A DNA stretch of 64,000 bases from Pontibacter korlensis (GCF_000973725.1 NZ_CP009621.1:5139001-5203000), one strand, 5' to 3'; positions 9,214-19,526 are shown, numbered from the stretch's first letter. Translations and numbers: made by a program. Notes: generated by a model from the sequence alone, not told the origin.

Positions 9214-10609
9214 ACACTTTATTTTCTAAAAAATTTCTGATAGGCTTAACCAGCGTGTCAATGTCACCGGCTCCAACAGTTGCCAAAACATCAAAATCGC
9301 CGTTTTTAAGCAGATTTTCCACAACTTCCTCTTTATGCATCAGCTCTTTTACAGGGCTTGTGACCTGCTGTAAAATAACATCTGAGGTAACTCCAGGCAG
9401 CGGTTTTTCACGCGCCGGATATATATCAAGCAACACCAGTTCATCAGCCTTGCTCAAGCTCTCAGCAAACTCGTCTGCAAAGTCACGCGTGCGGCTGAAC
9501 AGGTGAGGCTGAAATATCACTTTTATTCGTTTTTCAGGATAGAGTGCCCGCAGGGATTCCATAAAAGCGTCGATCTCTTTTGGGTGGTGTGCATAATCGT
9601 CGATATACACTTTGCCGTTCCCTTCAAAGACAAACTCAAACCGACGCTTTACACCTGTAAATGCTTCTACTCCGGCACTTATATCCGATGTTGGCACCTG
9701 TAGTACCTGTGCTGCTAGTACTGCCGCCAAAGTATTCTCAGTATTATGGAAACCAGGCACCCCTAGCCTCAATCCCCCTATGTTACCAAGCGGGCTTACC
9801 ACATCGAACTCAAACCAACGGCCATTCACCTGTAGGTGCTCTACATGTGCCTCTCCACTGTTCAAACTATACTTGTAAACCTGCACCCCCTCCTGTACTA
9901 AATCCGTCAGACACGGGTCCGTTGCTTCGTGCAGAAACAGGAAACCTCCTGGTTTGATTTGGCTTATGAACCGCTGGAAAGTGCGGATCAGTTCCTCCCG
10001 ATCACCATAAATATCCAAATGATCTGGGTCTGCAGAAGTTACAATGGCAATATCTGGAAACAGCGTCAGGAAGGAACGATCATACTCATCGGCCTCCACT
10101 ACAATCACCTCCTTTTCAACCTCACCTTTACCAATAAGCAGGTTTGAGTTGAGGTTGGTAGAAATGCCTCCTAAAAAGGCTGAGCAGTCCACACCGGCAT
10201 GATGCAGCAGGTGCGCCACAATACTGGAGGTAGTGGTTTTACCATGTGTTCCAGCCACAGCCACTGTATAAGCGGCTCCGGTAATGATGCCAAGTACTTC
10301 GGAGCGTTTCTTTATAGTATATCCCTGCTCTTTCAGGTACGCCCACTCGGTATGCTCTGCAGGAATGGCTGGAGTCAACACGACCAAGGTCTCAGCTTTG
10401 TGCTGGAGAACTACCTGTGGCAGATGCTCCACATCATCCTCATAATGCACAACAATCCCCTCCTGCTCCAGTGCCTCAGTTAACGCGGTACGGGTTTTAT
10501 CATATCCCCACACCGGATACCCCTTAGCCTTGAACCAGCGGGCGATGGCACTCATACCGATGCCGCCAATGCCCAGGAAGTAGATATAGCTGTAGTCCTC
10601 CAGTCTCAC
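9200..10609 (-). CDS. murC: UDP-N-acetylmuramate--L-alanine ligase
   Basis: A 469-residue Mur ligase adding L-Ala to UDP-MurNAc in the cytoplasm. The Rossmann-like N-terminus FLGIGGIGMSA (residues 11-21) binds the UDP moiety. The ATP P-loop AGTHGKTTT (119-127) has the THGK variant typical of MurC, and the central domain has the EADEYDRSF motif. The C-terminal domain contains DDYAHHP. It overlaps murG upstream by 4 bp and ftsQ downstream by 14 bp. Length is normal. Confidence 0.96.
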   Translation of the reverse strand: MRLEDYSYIYFLGIGGIGMSAIARWFKAKGYPVWGYDKTRTALTEALEQEGIVVHYEDDVEHLPQVVLQHKAETLVVLTPAIPAEHTEWAYLKEQGYTIKKRSEVLGIITGAAYTVAVAGTHGKTTTSSIVAHLLHHAGVDCSAFLGGISTNLNSNLLIGKGEVEKEVIVVEADEYDRSFLTLFPDIAIVTSADPDHLDIYGDREELIRTFQRFISQIKPGGFLFLHEATDPCLTDLVQEGVQVYKYSLNSGEAHVEHLQVNGRWFEFDVVSPLGNIGGLRLGVPGFHNTENTLAAVLAAQVLQVPTSDISAGVEAFTGVKRRFEFVFEGNGKVYIDDYAHHPKEIDAFMESLRALYPEKRIKVIFQPHLFSRTRDFADEFAESLSKADELVLLDIYPAREKPLPGVTSDVILQQVTSPVKELMHKEEVVENLLKNGDFDVLATVGAGDIDTLVKPIRNFLENKVYGLE

Positions 10610-11718
10610 TTGATCAGTTTTACCAGTTCGTTTACGATGTCGGCTGCAGCGTTTGGCCGCGCCATTTTTAATATATTTTGGTGCAGTCGTTGCTGCTCCT
10701 GTTCACTTTTCAACAAAGCTAGCGCCGTTGGCACCAGCTTTTCCATAGACTCCACGTCGCGCACTAGTAGAGCAGCCTCCTGCTGTACCAGTGCCATGGC
10801 ATTCTTTGTCTGATGGTCTTCGGCCACATTTGGCGAAGGCACTAAAACGGCAGGTTTCCCGGCAAGGCAAAGCTCAGATATTGATAAGGCCCCAGCTCTG
10901 GAAATCACCACATCGGCAGCAGCGTATGCTAGGTCCATGCGCTTGATAAAATCAAGAGCCCGGATGCCTTGGTTCTTATACTTTGCTTCCAGCTCCTGAG
11001 CTTTAGGGAAAAAGGCCTTGCCTGTTTGCCAGATTAACTGGTAACCAGCATCGGCTATACTTTGCAGGCCTCTCGCTATACTTTGGTTGATCGTTCTGGC
11101 GCCAAGGCTGCCACCTATTACCAGTATTGTTTTCTTCTCTGTACTTAAGCCAAAGTGTTGCAGCGCCTCTTCACGCTTTCCATCTAAATTCATGATGTCA
11201 GCGCGTACCGGATTTCCGGTCAGCACTATTTTATCAGCAGGAAAGAAAGCCTCCATATTGGGATAAGCCACGCATACTTTCTGCACACGCTTAGCCAGAA
11301 GCTTGTTTGTTATGCCTGCATAAGAATTCTGCTCCTGAATAAGCGCTGGTATACCACGTGAGGTAGCTGCATAAAGCAGCGGACCACTGGCATAACCGCC
11401 TACACCTACTACTGCATCTGGCTTAAACTCTTTAATGATCTTATGTGAGGCACGAACACTGCTTATCACTTTTAGTGGGAAAGACAGGTTATCCAGCGTT
11501 AACCGTCGCTGCAAACCGCTGATCCATAAGCCCACAATTTTATAGCCTGCCTCCGGCACACGTGTCATCTCCATACGGCCCTGCGCACCCACAAACAAAA
11601 TTTCTGCCTCCGGATTAACTACACGCAACTGGTTAGCAATAGCCACAGCAGGATAAATATGCCCGCCGGTACCGCCGCCGCTAATGATCACGCGATATTG
11701 TCTATCCTGCTTAGGCAT
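10606..11718 (-). CDS. murG: UDP-GlcNAc:lipid I N-acetylglucosaminyltransferase
   Basis: A 370-residue GT-B glycosyltransferase converting lipid I to lipid II on the inner face of the membrane. The N-terminal G-loop SGGGTGGHIYPA (residues 13-24) and the second loop GVGGYASGP (about 105-113) are diagnostic. The C-terminal donor domain has VIGGSLGA and ISRAGALSISEL for UDP-GlcNAc binding. It overlaps ftsW upstream by 8 bp and murC downstream by 4 bp, so flippase/polymerase partner and enzyme are probably co-translated. Confidence 0.96.
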   Translation of the reverse strand: MPKQDRQYRVIISGGGTGGHIYPAVAIANQLRVVNPEAEILFVGAQGRMEMTRVPEAGYKIVGLWISGLQRRLTLDNLSFPLKVISSVRASHKIIKEFKPDAVVGVGGYASGPLLYAATSRGIPALIQEQNSYAGITNKLLAKRVQKVCVAYPNMEAFFPADKIVLTGNPVRADIMNLDGKREEALQHFGLSTEKKTILVIGGSLGARTINQSIARGLQSIADAGYQLIWQTGKAFFPKAQELEAKYKNQGIRALDFIKRMDLAYAAADVVISRAGALSISELCLAGKPAVLVPSPNVAEDHQTKNAMALVQQEAALLVRDVESMEKLVPTALALLKSEQEQQRLHQNILKMARPNAAADIVNELVKLIK

Positions 11719-12868
11719 TAACTGGTGTATTTAAAGGTGCGCTAGCAGAAACCACAGATTCTTCGTTCAAATCTTTGCGGCTCACGCTAAGTATAATTCC
11801 AACAGAAATTCCGGTAAAGATCAAAGAGGTACCACCCATACTTAGGAGCGGTAACGGCAGACCCGTTATTGGCCCAAGTCCTACAGCCACAGCCATATTC
11901 ACCATTCCCTGCAGCACTAAGCTAAAGCTCAGCCCTGCTGATAACAGACCAGCAAAGGCTCCATCACTTTTATTAACAGTTACCAGACCCCGGTAAAGGA
12001 GCGCCAGGTATAGAAACAGCACCACCACGCCGCCTACCAAACCATACTCTTCCAGTATAATGGCATAAATAAAGTCTGAGTAAGGGTGAGGCAGAATGTC
12101 ACGCTGGTCGCTGTTGCCCGGGCCTTTCCCTACCACACCCCCAGTAGCAATGGCTATGTAAGACTGCTCCAGCTGAAACGGCACCTCATTAGGATCCATA
12201 AAGTCTTCCAGGCGGCTCATAGCCGTGCCCATACGCTGACCAGCTGCCAAAGCTCCTCCTCCTACAACTACACCGATCAGCATAACTGTACCCAAATATT
12301 TGACTGGAACCCTGCCAATAAACATCAGCAGCATGCAGGTGGCGAACAGCAATAGCGCTGTGGAAGTGTTGGTCAGCGCTATCATAGCACAAATAACCAC
12401 AGTCCAAACCATCATGGGTAGCAATGTAGCCTTCCAGTTTTCAAGCTCCTTCTGCTTTTTAGAAAGCATACTTGCCAGGTAAGAGATCAGAGCAAGTTTA
12501 GCTAAGTCGGAGGGCTGAAAAGTCTGGTTGATAACAGGTATGGTGATCCAACGGGAAGCTTCGTTGATATTTGCCCCATAGAAGTAAGTTATGATCAGGA
12601 GTGGTGCAGAAACAATCAGCGCCACCAGCGATAGTTTTGAATAGAAGCGGTAAGGGATTTTGTGTGCCAGCCACATAAATGCCAGTCCGACCAAAATCAG
12701 GAAAGTATGTTTAAAGAGGAAGTACTCTGTGTTCCCCTCCATCTTTTTATAAGCCAGAGTACCGGTGGCAGAGTATACCACGGCAACGCTGATCAGCGAG
12801 AACGCGATCACGATACCCCACAGCACGGAATCTCCCTTCAGGTTTTTCTGCAACCAATGCTTTACCAT
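11711..12868 (-). CDS. ftsW: SEDS-family peptidoglycan polymerase FtsW
   Basis: A 385-residue polytopic membrane protein with about ten hydrophobic segments and the SEDS signature near the C-terminus (GPITGLPLPLLSMGGTS). SEDS proteins are glycan polymerases working with a class B penicillin-binding protein, here FtsI encoded in the same cluster. FtsW rather than RodA is chosen because of its place between murD and murG. It overlaps murG by 8 bp and follows murD by 23 bp. Confidence 0.94.
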   Translation of the reverse strand: MVKHWLQKNLKGDSVLWGIVIAFSLISVAVVYSATGTLAYKKMEGNTEYFLFKHTFLILVGLAFMWLAHKIPYRFYSKLSLVALIVSAPLLIITYFYGANINEASRWITIPVINQTFQPSDLAKLALISYLASMLSKKQKELENWKATLLPMMVWTVVICAMIALTNTSTALLLFATCMLLMFIGRVPVKYLGTVMLIGVVVGGGALAAGQRMGTAMSRLEDFMDPNEVPFQLEQSYIAIATGGVVGKGPGNSDQRDILPHPYSDFIYAIILEEYGLVGGVVVLFLYLALLYRGLVTVNKSDGAFAGLLSAGLSFSLVLQGMVNMAVAVGLGPITGLPLPLLSMGGTSLIFTGISVGIILSVSRKDLNEESVVSASAPLNTPVNA

Positions 12869-12891
12869 ACCTTTGGCTCTACTCGTTTAAA

Positions 12892-14235
12892 TTACTTTTT
12901 CAAAACTATCTTTTCTACAGCCTCCTTAAAGCGCTGCCCACGGTGCTCATAATTATCAAAAAGGTCGAAGCTGGCACAAGCTGGCGACAGCAGTACCACA
13001 TCTCCGGGTGTTGCCAGAGAACGGCTCAGACGCACAGCGTAGTCAATGGATGTAGTTTCGGCAATAATCGGCACTACGCGCCCAAATGTCTCTTTCAGCT
13101 TCTCATTATCTTTGCCAAGGCAAACCAGCACCTTCACTTTCTCACGGGCCAACTCTACCAATGTGCTGTAATCATTACCCTTGTCTACGCCACCGGCTAT
13201 CCAGATAATAGGCTGTTTTATACCTTCCAATGCATACCAAACAGCCTCCACGTTTGTAGCTTTTGAGTCGTTGATGTAGGTAACTTCTTTGGCTACACCT
13301 ACTGGCTGAAGGCGATGCTCTGCATTCTGGAAAGTCTCTAGCTGCTTCTCAATTTCCTGGTCAGCGACTCCCATCAATTTAGCCACAGCTACTGCTGCCA
13401 TGGTGTTGTACTGGTTATGCTTGCCGATCAGGCTAGACTTCGAAGTATTCACAGTGCCTTCGTAGAACTTTGCGGTCACCTTTATCTTATCACCCTCAAA
13501 GTATACTTTAGCATTTTCGGCACCCTTCAAAGAGAAAGGCACGGTAGTCCCGCCAAAACTGGCTGAGTCGAAGGCACTGACTATATTCTCATCATCTGCA
13601 TTGTACAGGAAGAAATCAGCTCCAGCCATGTTCTGGGCGATGCGCAACTTTGAGGCGGCATACTTCTCCATGCTGTACTCATACCTGTCGAGATGGTCAG
13701 GCGTGATATTGGTAAGTACTCCTATATGCGCCTTGAACTGGTACATGTTGTCCAGTTGAAAACTGCTCAGCTCCAATACATAGTAGTCGTGCTTGTTGTC
13801 GATTACCTTTTCAGCCAGACTCTCCCCTATATTTCCTGCCAGCCCTACATTAATACCTGCATTTTTAAGCAGGTGGTAGGTAAGCAGCGTGGTAGTGGTT
13901 TTGCCATTGGTGCCTGTAATACAGATGAACTTTGCATCAGTATATCTGCCGGCAAACTCAATTTCAGAAATCACTGGAATCTCCTTCTTGCTGGCTTCTT
14001 GTATGACTGCAGCCTTATCAGGAATGCCAGGACTTTTAATGATTTCGTTAGCATCGAGTATTTTTTCTAAAGTATGTGTACCTTCTTCAAATGGGATGGC
14101 AGCTGTAGCCAGCTTTGCTTTATACTGCTCCTTAATCTCCCCTTTATCAGACACGAATACTTCAAGCCCCTTTGCCTTTGCCAATAAAGCGGCTCCTACT
14201 CCGCTCTCTCCTGCTCCTAGTATCGCTATCTTCAT
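12892..14235 (-). CDS. murD: UDP-N-acetylmuramoylalanine--D-glutamate ligase
   Basis: A 447-residue Mur ligase that adds D-Glu to UDP-MurNAc-L-Ala. It has the N-terminal dinucleotide-like motif ILGAGESGVGAALLA, the P-loop TGTNGKTTTT (107-116), the ELSSFQLD substrate motif in the central domain, NITPDHLDRY, and the C-terminal NDSKATN motif characteristic of MurD. It lies between mraY (32 bp) and ftsW (23 bp). Intact and of normal length. Confidence 0.96.
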   Translation of the reverse strand: MKIAILGAGESGVGAALLAKAKGLEVFVSDKGEIKEQYKAKLATAAIPFEEGTHTLEKILDANEIIKSPGIPDKAAVIQEASKKEIPVISEIEFAGRYTDAKFICITGTNGKTTTTLLTYHLLKNAGINVGLAGNIGESLAEKVIDNKHDYYVLELSSFQLDNMYQFKAHIGVLTNITPDHLDRYEYSMEKYAASKLRIAQNMAGADFFLYNADDENIVSAFDSASFGGTTVPFSLKGAENAKVYFEGDKIKVTAKFYEGTVNTSKSSLIGKHNQYNTMAAVAVAKLMGVADQEIEKQLETFQNAEHRLQPVGVAKEVTYINDSKATNVEAVWYALEGIKQPIIWIAGGVDKGNDYSTLVELAREKVKVLVCLGKDNEKLKETFGRVVPIIAETTSIDYAVRLSRSLATPGDVVLLSPACASFDLFDNYEHRGQRFKEAVEKIVLKK

Positions 14236-14267
14236 AGTTGTTATTTTGTTATGCTTCCGGCTACCTC

Positions 14268-15488
14268 TTATCTAAGCTTCAATGTTGCCAGCGTCAGGAT
14301 GGCCAGCATGATCCCTATAATCCAGAAGCGCCCTACAATTTTAGACTCGTGGTAGCCCAGTTTCTGGTAGTGGTGGTGCAGCGGCGACATCTTAAAGATG
14401 CGACGGCCTTCACCATACTTTTTCTTGGTGTACTTAAAGTAACTCACCTGCAGCATCACCGACAGGTTCTCTATCAGGAAGATCCCACAGAGGATAGGTA
14501 TAAGTAGCTCTTTGCGCACAATCAGGGCAAGAACCGCAATGATACCGCCAATGGCCAAGCTGCCTGTATCTCCCATAAAAACCTGTGCCGGATAAGTGTT
14601 GTACCACAAAAAGCCTACACAGGCCCCCACAAAGGCAAGACAGAAAATTGCCAACTCGCCAGAGTTCGGAATGAACATGATATTGAGGTAATCAGCAAAG
14701 ATGGTGTTACCAGACACCCAGGCAAAAATGGCCAGGGTTGTACCGATGATAGCCGATGTACCCGCTGCCAAACCATCGATGCCGTCTGTTATGTTGGCTC
14801 CGTTAGATACAGCCGTGATCACCAGGATCACAAATGGTATATAGAGGTAGCAAGACCAGCCTTCGAAAAGAGGGCCTGCAAACGAAAACAGGTTGCAGTA
14901 GTCCAGCTCATTGTTTTTTCGGAAAGGTATCGTTGTGATCATGCTGTGCACATCCACGTACTTGGCAGAAGCATTTACTGCAGAAGTTGAACCATCTGAG
15001 AACATGTACTGGCGCACTACGACATCATCGTTGAAGTACAATGTAAGTCCTACAATCAGACCCAGACCAACCTGTCCTAAAATCTTGAAACGCCCTGCCA
15101 GCCCTTCCTTATTCTTCTTGAAAACTTTGATATAGTCATCCAAGAAACCGATCATACCCAGCCAGACGGTAGATACCAGCATAAGCTGCACGTAAATGTT
15201 GTCGAGGCGAGCGAACAGCAGCACAGGTACTAGGATAGCCATCAAAATAATCAGGCCTCCCATAGTTGGTGTCCCTTTCTTTTCCATTTGGCCTTCCAGC
15301 CCGAGGTCGCGGATAGACTCACCAACCTGCTTGCGCTGCAGGATTTTGATCAGTCTGCCTCCGAAAATCATGGCAATTAGCAGCGACACAAGTGTAGCCA
15401 TACCTGCCCGGAAGGAAATGTACTGGAACACGCCAGCACCGATAAAATCGAACTCGCGGTCGAGGTATGTAAAAAGGTGATAAAGCAT
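14268..15488 (-). CDS. mraY: Phospho-N-acetylmuramoyl-pentapeptide transferase
   Basis: A 406-residue polytopic enzyme transferring phospho-MurNAc-pentapeptide to undecaprenyl phosphate to form lipid I. Visible family motifs are GTPTMGG (about residue 73), FLDDYIKV (catalytic Asp pair), NITDGIDGLAAG, and the cytoplasmic HHH motif in PLHHHYQKLG near the C-terminus. It is about 45 residues longer than the E. coli protein; an insertion around residues 170-210 (DGSTSAVNASAKYVDVH region) accounts for most of this and is usual in Bacteroidota. It lies between murE and murD. Confidence 0.96.
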   Translation of the reverse strand: MLYHLFTYLDREFDFIGAGVFQYISFRAGMATLVSLLIAMIFGGRLIKILQRKQVGESIRDLGLEGQMEKKGTPTMGGLIILMAILVPVLLFARLDNIYVQLMLVSTVWLGMIGFLDDYIKVFKKNKEGLAGRFKILGQVGLGLIVGLTLYFNDDVVVRQYMFSDGSTSAVNASAKYVDVHSMITTIPFRKNNELDYCNLFSFAGPLFEGWSCYLYIPFVILVITAVSNGANITDGIDGLAAGTSAIIGTTLAIFAWVSGNTIFADYLNIMFIPNSGELAIFCLAFVGACVGFLWYNTYPAQVFMGDTGSLAIGGIIAVLALIVRKELLIPILCGIFLIENLSVMLQVSYFKYTKKKYGEGRRIFKMSPLHHHYQKLGYHESKIVGRFWIIGIMLAILTLATLKLR

Positions 15489-15539
15489 TTAAAATTTTGT
15501 AATCAGTTACCTTTGGCTAAAAATTGTTTGGCTTTAAGT

Positions 15540-17003
15540 TTATTTCCCTAGTTGCTGAAACATCTCGCGTAGCACTTGCTTGTCGTCAAAGTCGTACTTC
15601 ACACCTTTAATTTCCTGGTATGTCTCGTGTCCTTTGCCTGCAACAAGTACGATATCATTCGGCTCGGCCAGCATACAGGCAGTTTTGATAGCCTCCTTAC
15701 GGTCTAGCACTGATAGCGTTTTTTTATAATCAAGCGGCTTCACCCCTTTTTGCATGTCCTGCAGAATTGCCTGCGGCTCCTCAAAACGTGGGTTATCAGA
15801 TGTCAGAATTACTTTATCGCTTAGGCGGCAAGCAATATCAGCCATCACCGGTCGTTTGGCAGCATCGCGGTTACCGCCGCAGCCTATAAGCGTTATTACT
15901 TTCTGCTTAGGGTTTCGAATCTGCTGTATGGTGTTGAGTACATTCTCCAGGGCGTCCGGTGTATGGGCATAGTCCACAATACCTGTCACCTGCGAGTCCG
16001 ACACCATATAGTCGAAACGGCCTGCAGCAGAACTTAAACTTGAAAGCACTGTCAGCGCCTCTACCGGATCCTCGCCTAACAACACCGCTACACCGTAAGC
16101 GCCCAGCAGGTTGTAAGCATTGAAGGCTCCGATAAGCTTGCACCAGATTTCCTGGCCGTCTACCTCCAGATGTAGTCCTTGGATGGTATTATCAATAATG
16201 CGCGCCTTGAACTCAACAGCTTTGCGAAGAGCATAAAAATGCACGCTGGCTTTGGTGTTCTGCACCATAACCGGGCCCCGCTTGTCATCGGCATTTACCA
16301 AGGCAAAAGCCTTTTTAGGCAGTATATCAAAGAAAGACTTCTTAGCCTTGATGTACTCCTCAAAAGTTCCGTGGTAGTCCAGGTGGTCGTGCGTAATGTT
16401 GGTAAACACACCACCAGAAAACGTGATACCAGCGACCCTGCGTTGCACCATCGCATGCGAACTTACCTCCATAAAGCAGTGCGTACAGCCTGCCTTTACC
16501 ATCTGCGCCAAAAGCTCATTCAGCTTTACTGCATCGGGCGTGGTATGTGTGGAAGGAATTACTTCCTCATCAATCTGGTTCTGTACTGTAGAGATAAGCC
16601 CTACATGATAGCCCAGCTCACGAAACAGCTTGTGCAATAGCGTTACTGACGTCGTTTTTCCGTTTGTTCCGGTTACGCCTATCAGCTTGAGCTTTTCAGA
16701 AGGGTGCCCGTAGTAGGCTGATGCCAGCTGGCCCAAGGCCTCAGCTGAGTCCTTCACCTGCACGTAGGTAATACCTGGCTGAAGCTCCTGCGGTAGCTGC
16801 TCACAAACTATAGCTGCTGCCTTCGCCTCTTCCGCTTTCTGTATATAGTCATGTCCATCAGCCTGTACACCGCGCACTGCCACAAACATTACCCCCTCCC
16901 GCACCTGTCGCGAGTCGAAGGCAATGGCTTGCACCTCCACAGCCAATGAGCCGTGTGTGGCTTGCACGTTTACATCCTGAAGTATGGTTTGTAATAGCTG
17001 CAT
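15540..17003 (-). CDS. murE: UDP-MurNAc-tripeptide synthetase (meso-DAP-adding type)
   Basis: A 487-residue Mur ligase. The P-loop GTNGKT is at residues 112-117; the substrate segment EVSSHAM and NITHDHLDYHG follow. The C-terminal motif DNPR (403-406) is the meso-diaminopimelate-recognising form, in contrast to the lysine-specific variants, so the peptidoglycan is predicted to be meso-DAP type. The start overlaps the ftsI stop by one base (TAATG type). Its product would feed MurF, which is not in this cluster. Confidence 0.96.
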   Translation of the reverse strand: MQLLQTILQDVNVQATHGSLAVEVQAIAFDSRQVREGVMFVAVRGVQADGHDYIQKAEEAKAAAIVCEQLPQELQPGITYVQVKDSAEALGQLASAYYGHPSEKLKLIGVTGTNGKTTSVTLLHKLFRELGYHVGLISTVQNQIDEEVIPSTHTTPDAVKLNELLAQMVKAGCTHCFMEVSSHAMVQRRVAGITFSGGVFTNITHDHLDYHGTFEEYIKAKKSFFDILPKKAFALVNADDKRGPVMVQNTKASVHFYALRKAVEFKARIIDNTIQGLHLEVDGQEIWCKLIGAFNAYNLLGAYGVAVLLGEDPVEALTVLSSLSSAAGRFDYMVSDSQVTGIVDYAHTPDALENVLNTIQQIRNPKQKVITLIGCGGNRDAAKRPVMADIACRLSDKVILTSDNPRFEEPQAILQDMQKGVKPLDYKKTLSVLDRKEAIKTACMLAEPNDIVLVAGKGHETYQEIKGVKYDFDDKQVLREMFQQLGK

Positions 17004-19102
17004 CAGCTAAGTATAATCGTTATTGTCTTATCTTCATTTATGTCAGTGCCTGGCTCCAGTGACTGACTTTTTACATGCTTTCCGGCACCTTCCACCTTCA
17101 CATTCAGGTGCTGGTTACCCAGTATGTATAAGGCATCGCGAAGTGTCATTCCGATAACATCCGGCACCTTGTTCTGCAACACAGGGTTTGATTTGAACTC
17201 CAGCGAACGACGCTTGGGCTCCACCTTTACCCAGTCTTCCTCAACATTACCAGTGTGCGTGCTAATACCGATGCTATTATAGATCATTTTCAGATCGTCG
17301 AAGCTGCCTGCCTGCACTACTGGCAAACTTTCCTTATCAGGCACCACACGGGCATGCATTGGTTTATGCATCGCCAGGTCACGGGCATAAGCTTTATCAG
17401 CCAGCTCCTTGAAGACAGGTGCTGCCACATCACCACCGTACACATTCACACCTCTAGGGCTGTCGATGATTACAATACAGCTATACTTCGGATTATCAGC
17501 CGGGAAATAGCCAGCAAAAGAAGTAGAGTATTCACGTACATAGCGACCATTTTTTACTTTGCGCGCAGTACCTGTTTTACCTGCTATTTTGTAATCAGCA
17601 CTAAGTATGTTTTTAGCCGTTCCGTGCTCTACCACACCTTCCAGCATGGTTTTAAGCTTCTTCAGCGTCTCATCAGAGCAGATTTTTTCTACCAGCACAC
17701 GCGTTTGGAACGACTGCACTACTTCGTCTACCTTTCGGATCTCTTTCACTATAATCGGCTGGATCTTTACGCCATTGTTAGCAACAGCATTGTAAAAGGC
17801 CAGCGTTTGCAGTGGAGAGAGCTTCATCTCATAACCAATAGACATAGAAGTAAGCGTGGTGCCGTACCAATTCTTGTCCTGAGGATCCTTCATATAAGGC
17901 CGGGCCTCTCCGTCCATCTGGAAACCAAGCGTACTGTTCAGCCCAAACTTGTTCAGGTAATCGACATAAGCCTGCTGCTCATTGCCAAAGTACTGCTCCA
18001 TTAACTTTGCCACCCCGATGTTCGACGACTTTTCAAACACCTGCTGCACCGTTAGCTTCCCGTAGCCGTTAATCTTCGCATCCGTCATGATGGTATTCTT
18101 GATGCGGTAGCGTCCGTCTCCGGTATCAATGGTATCTGTCAACTTTACTTCCGGCGCATGTTCGAAAAGCGCCATCATGGAAGCTAGCTTGAAGGTGGAT
18201 CCTGGCTCTGTTCGTCCCTGGTTACCAACAGCGTAGTTATAGTCTTCTATATACCCACCCTTGGTTTTACCCAGATTAGCCATTGCCTTAATCTCCCCGG
18301 TTTTTACCTCCATCAGAATTACGGTACCATACTCGGCATCAGTCTTCTCCAATGCTTTGTACAGCGCGTTTTCAGCTACGTCCTGCAGGTTAATGTCCAG
18401 CGTGGTTTTGATGTCGTAGCCATGCTGAGGGTTTACCTCTGTACCGTCGTATATTGGCTTGCTGCCTCCGGCAATACGCTCAAACAGCGCCTCCCCATCC
18501 GTACCTGACAGGTGCCCGTTATAGCTGTACTCTAAACCAGCACCGTTCTTATCTTCATTTATAAACCCGATGGTACGCTCGGCTAGTATACCAAATGGCT
18601 TAAAGCGTTTTTCCACTTTCTCGAATATGACGCCGCCTCTGTTTTTACCCTCCCGGAAGATAGGCCAGCGCGACATCAGCTTCTTGTCCTGATAATTTAT
18701 CTGGCGGCTGTTCAGGCGGATGTATCGTCTGCCTGAGTGGCGCGCATTCTTGATTTTACGACGGTAGTAATCCTCTGACTTATCCCCGTAAAACTTAGAA
18801 AGCAGCATAGCCAGTGAGTCTATGCCGCTGTTAAATACTTCCGCCTTCGTCACTGTAGGGTCAAAAGCGACACGGTAAAAAGGCAGCGAAGTGGCCAGTA
18901 TACTCTCGTTATCAGAGAGGATATTCCCACGGGTTGCATGCACGGGTTTATAGAAAATGCGGCGCTCCTTCGAGATGCTCTTCCACTTATCCCCGTCCAG
19001 AAATTGAATGTGCACGATCTTGTACACGATCGCGCACGCAAAAAGGCACACAAACAGGAAGACCAGCCTTACCCGGATCAGTATGGATTTCTTAATACTC
19101 AT
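17003..19102 (-). CDS. ftsI: Septal class B penicillin-binding protein with one PASTA domain
   Basis: A 699-residue transpeptidase that cross-links septal peptidoglycan with FtsW. It has one N-terminal transmembrane helix (about residues 9-30) and a dimerisation/pedestal domain. The acyl-transferase motifs are STFK (302-305, nucleophile S302), SSN (359-361) and KTG (509-511). The last roughly 60 residues (VPDVIGMTLRDAL onward) form a PASTA domain, a muropeptide-sensing module that E. coli FtsI lacks but many Bacteroidota and Firmicutes enzymes have. It overlaps ftsL by 11 bp and murE by 1 bp. Confidence 0.95.
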   Translation of the reverse strand: MSIKKSILIRVRLVFLFVCLFACAIVYKIVHIQFLDGDKWKSISKERRIFYKPVHATRGNILSDNESILATSLPFYRVAFDPTVTKAEVFNSGIDSLAMLLSKFYGDKSEDYYRRKIKNARHSGRRYIRLNSRQINYQDKKLMSRWPIFREGKNRGGVIFEKVEKRFKPFGILAERTIGFINEDKNGAGLEYSYNGHLSGTDGEALFERIAGGSKPIYDGTEVNPQHGYDIKTTLDINLQDVAENALYKALEKTDAEYGTVILMEVKTGEIKAMANLGKTKGGYIEDYNYAVGNQGRTEPGSTFKLASMMALFEHAPEVKLTDTIDTGDGRYRIKNTIMTDAKINGYGKLTVQQVFEKSSNIGVAKLMEQYFGNEQQAYVDYLNKFGLNSTLGFQMDGEARPYMKDPQDKNWYGTTLTSMSIGYEMKLSPLQTLAFYNAVANNGVKIQPIIVKEIRKVDEVVQSFQTRVLVEKICSDETLKKLKTMLEGVVEHGTAKNILSADYKIAGKTGTARKVKNGRYVREYSTSFAGYFPADNPKYSCIVIIDSPRGVNVYGGDVAAPVFKELADKAYARDLAMHKPMHARVVPDKESLPVVQAGSFDDLKMIYNSIGISTHTGNVEEDWVKVEPKRRSLEFKSNPVLQNKVPDVIGMTLRDALYILGNQHLNVKVEGAGKHVKSQSLEPGTDINEDKTITIILS

Positions 19103-19526
19103 CTGCAGGCACTATTACTTGGTAAGGCGGGGTTGAACTTTCTTCAAGACCGAGAGGCGCCACATTACGCGCTACCTCCGACTGCTTGCTTGCCTCCATG
19201 TACTCTGACTTCAACGTAGAGTAATCAGCACGAAGGTCTTCTACTTCCACTTTCACCTTATCTATCTGGCGAATCGTTTTCACAGCGAAGTGGGTATTCC
19301 CGATGTATAAAAGCGTAATGCCCGTCAGAAACAGGACGCGCGGCATATATTTCAGCGGCACACCCTCCTCAAACAAGGCATCAACATTGGCATACTTATC
19401 CAGCAGAGCAAACAGGCTGAAACCCTTTTTCTTAGGTTTCTTCTGCTGTTCTTCTACCTCTGGCTTCACACGCGCCGTGTTTACCTTCGGCGCAGTTGTT
19501 CTTTGAGTGAGTACATTAGAAGCCAT
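19092..19526 (-). CDS. ftsL: FtsL-like divisome protein
   Basis: A 144-residue protein with a positively charged N-terminal third (KKPKKKGF near residue 32), one transmembrane helix (about 63-82, MPRVLFLTGITLLYIGNTHF) and a C-terminal periplasmic helical segment (KTIRQIDKVKVEVEDLRADY). This is FtsL topology. Direct homology to E. coli FtsL is too weak to see by eye; position between rsmH and ftsI supports the call. The N-terminal cytoplasmic part is longer than in E. coli. It overlaps ftsI by 11 bp. Confidence 0.8.
   Translation of the reverse strand: MASNVLTQRTTAPKVNTARVKPEVEEQQKKPKKKGFSLFALLDKYANVDALFEEGVPLKYMPRVLFLTGITLLYIGNTHFAVKTIRQIDKVKVEVEDLRADYSTLKSEYMEASKQSEVARNVAPLGLEESSTPPYQVIVPADEY

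Noticed and set aside
17255..18004. 249-codon open frame antisense to ftsI
   Set aside because: Shadow of ftsI; the translation has no domain or signal, and the sense frame is fully conserved.
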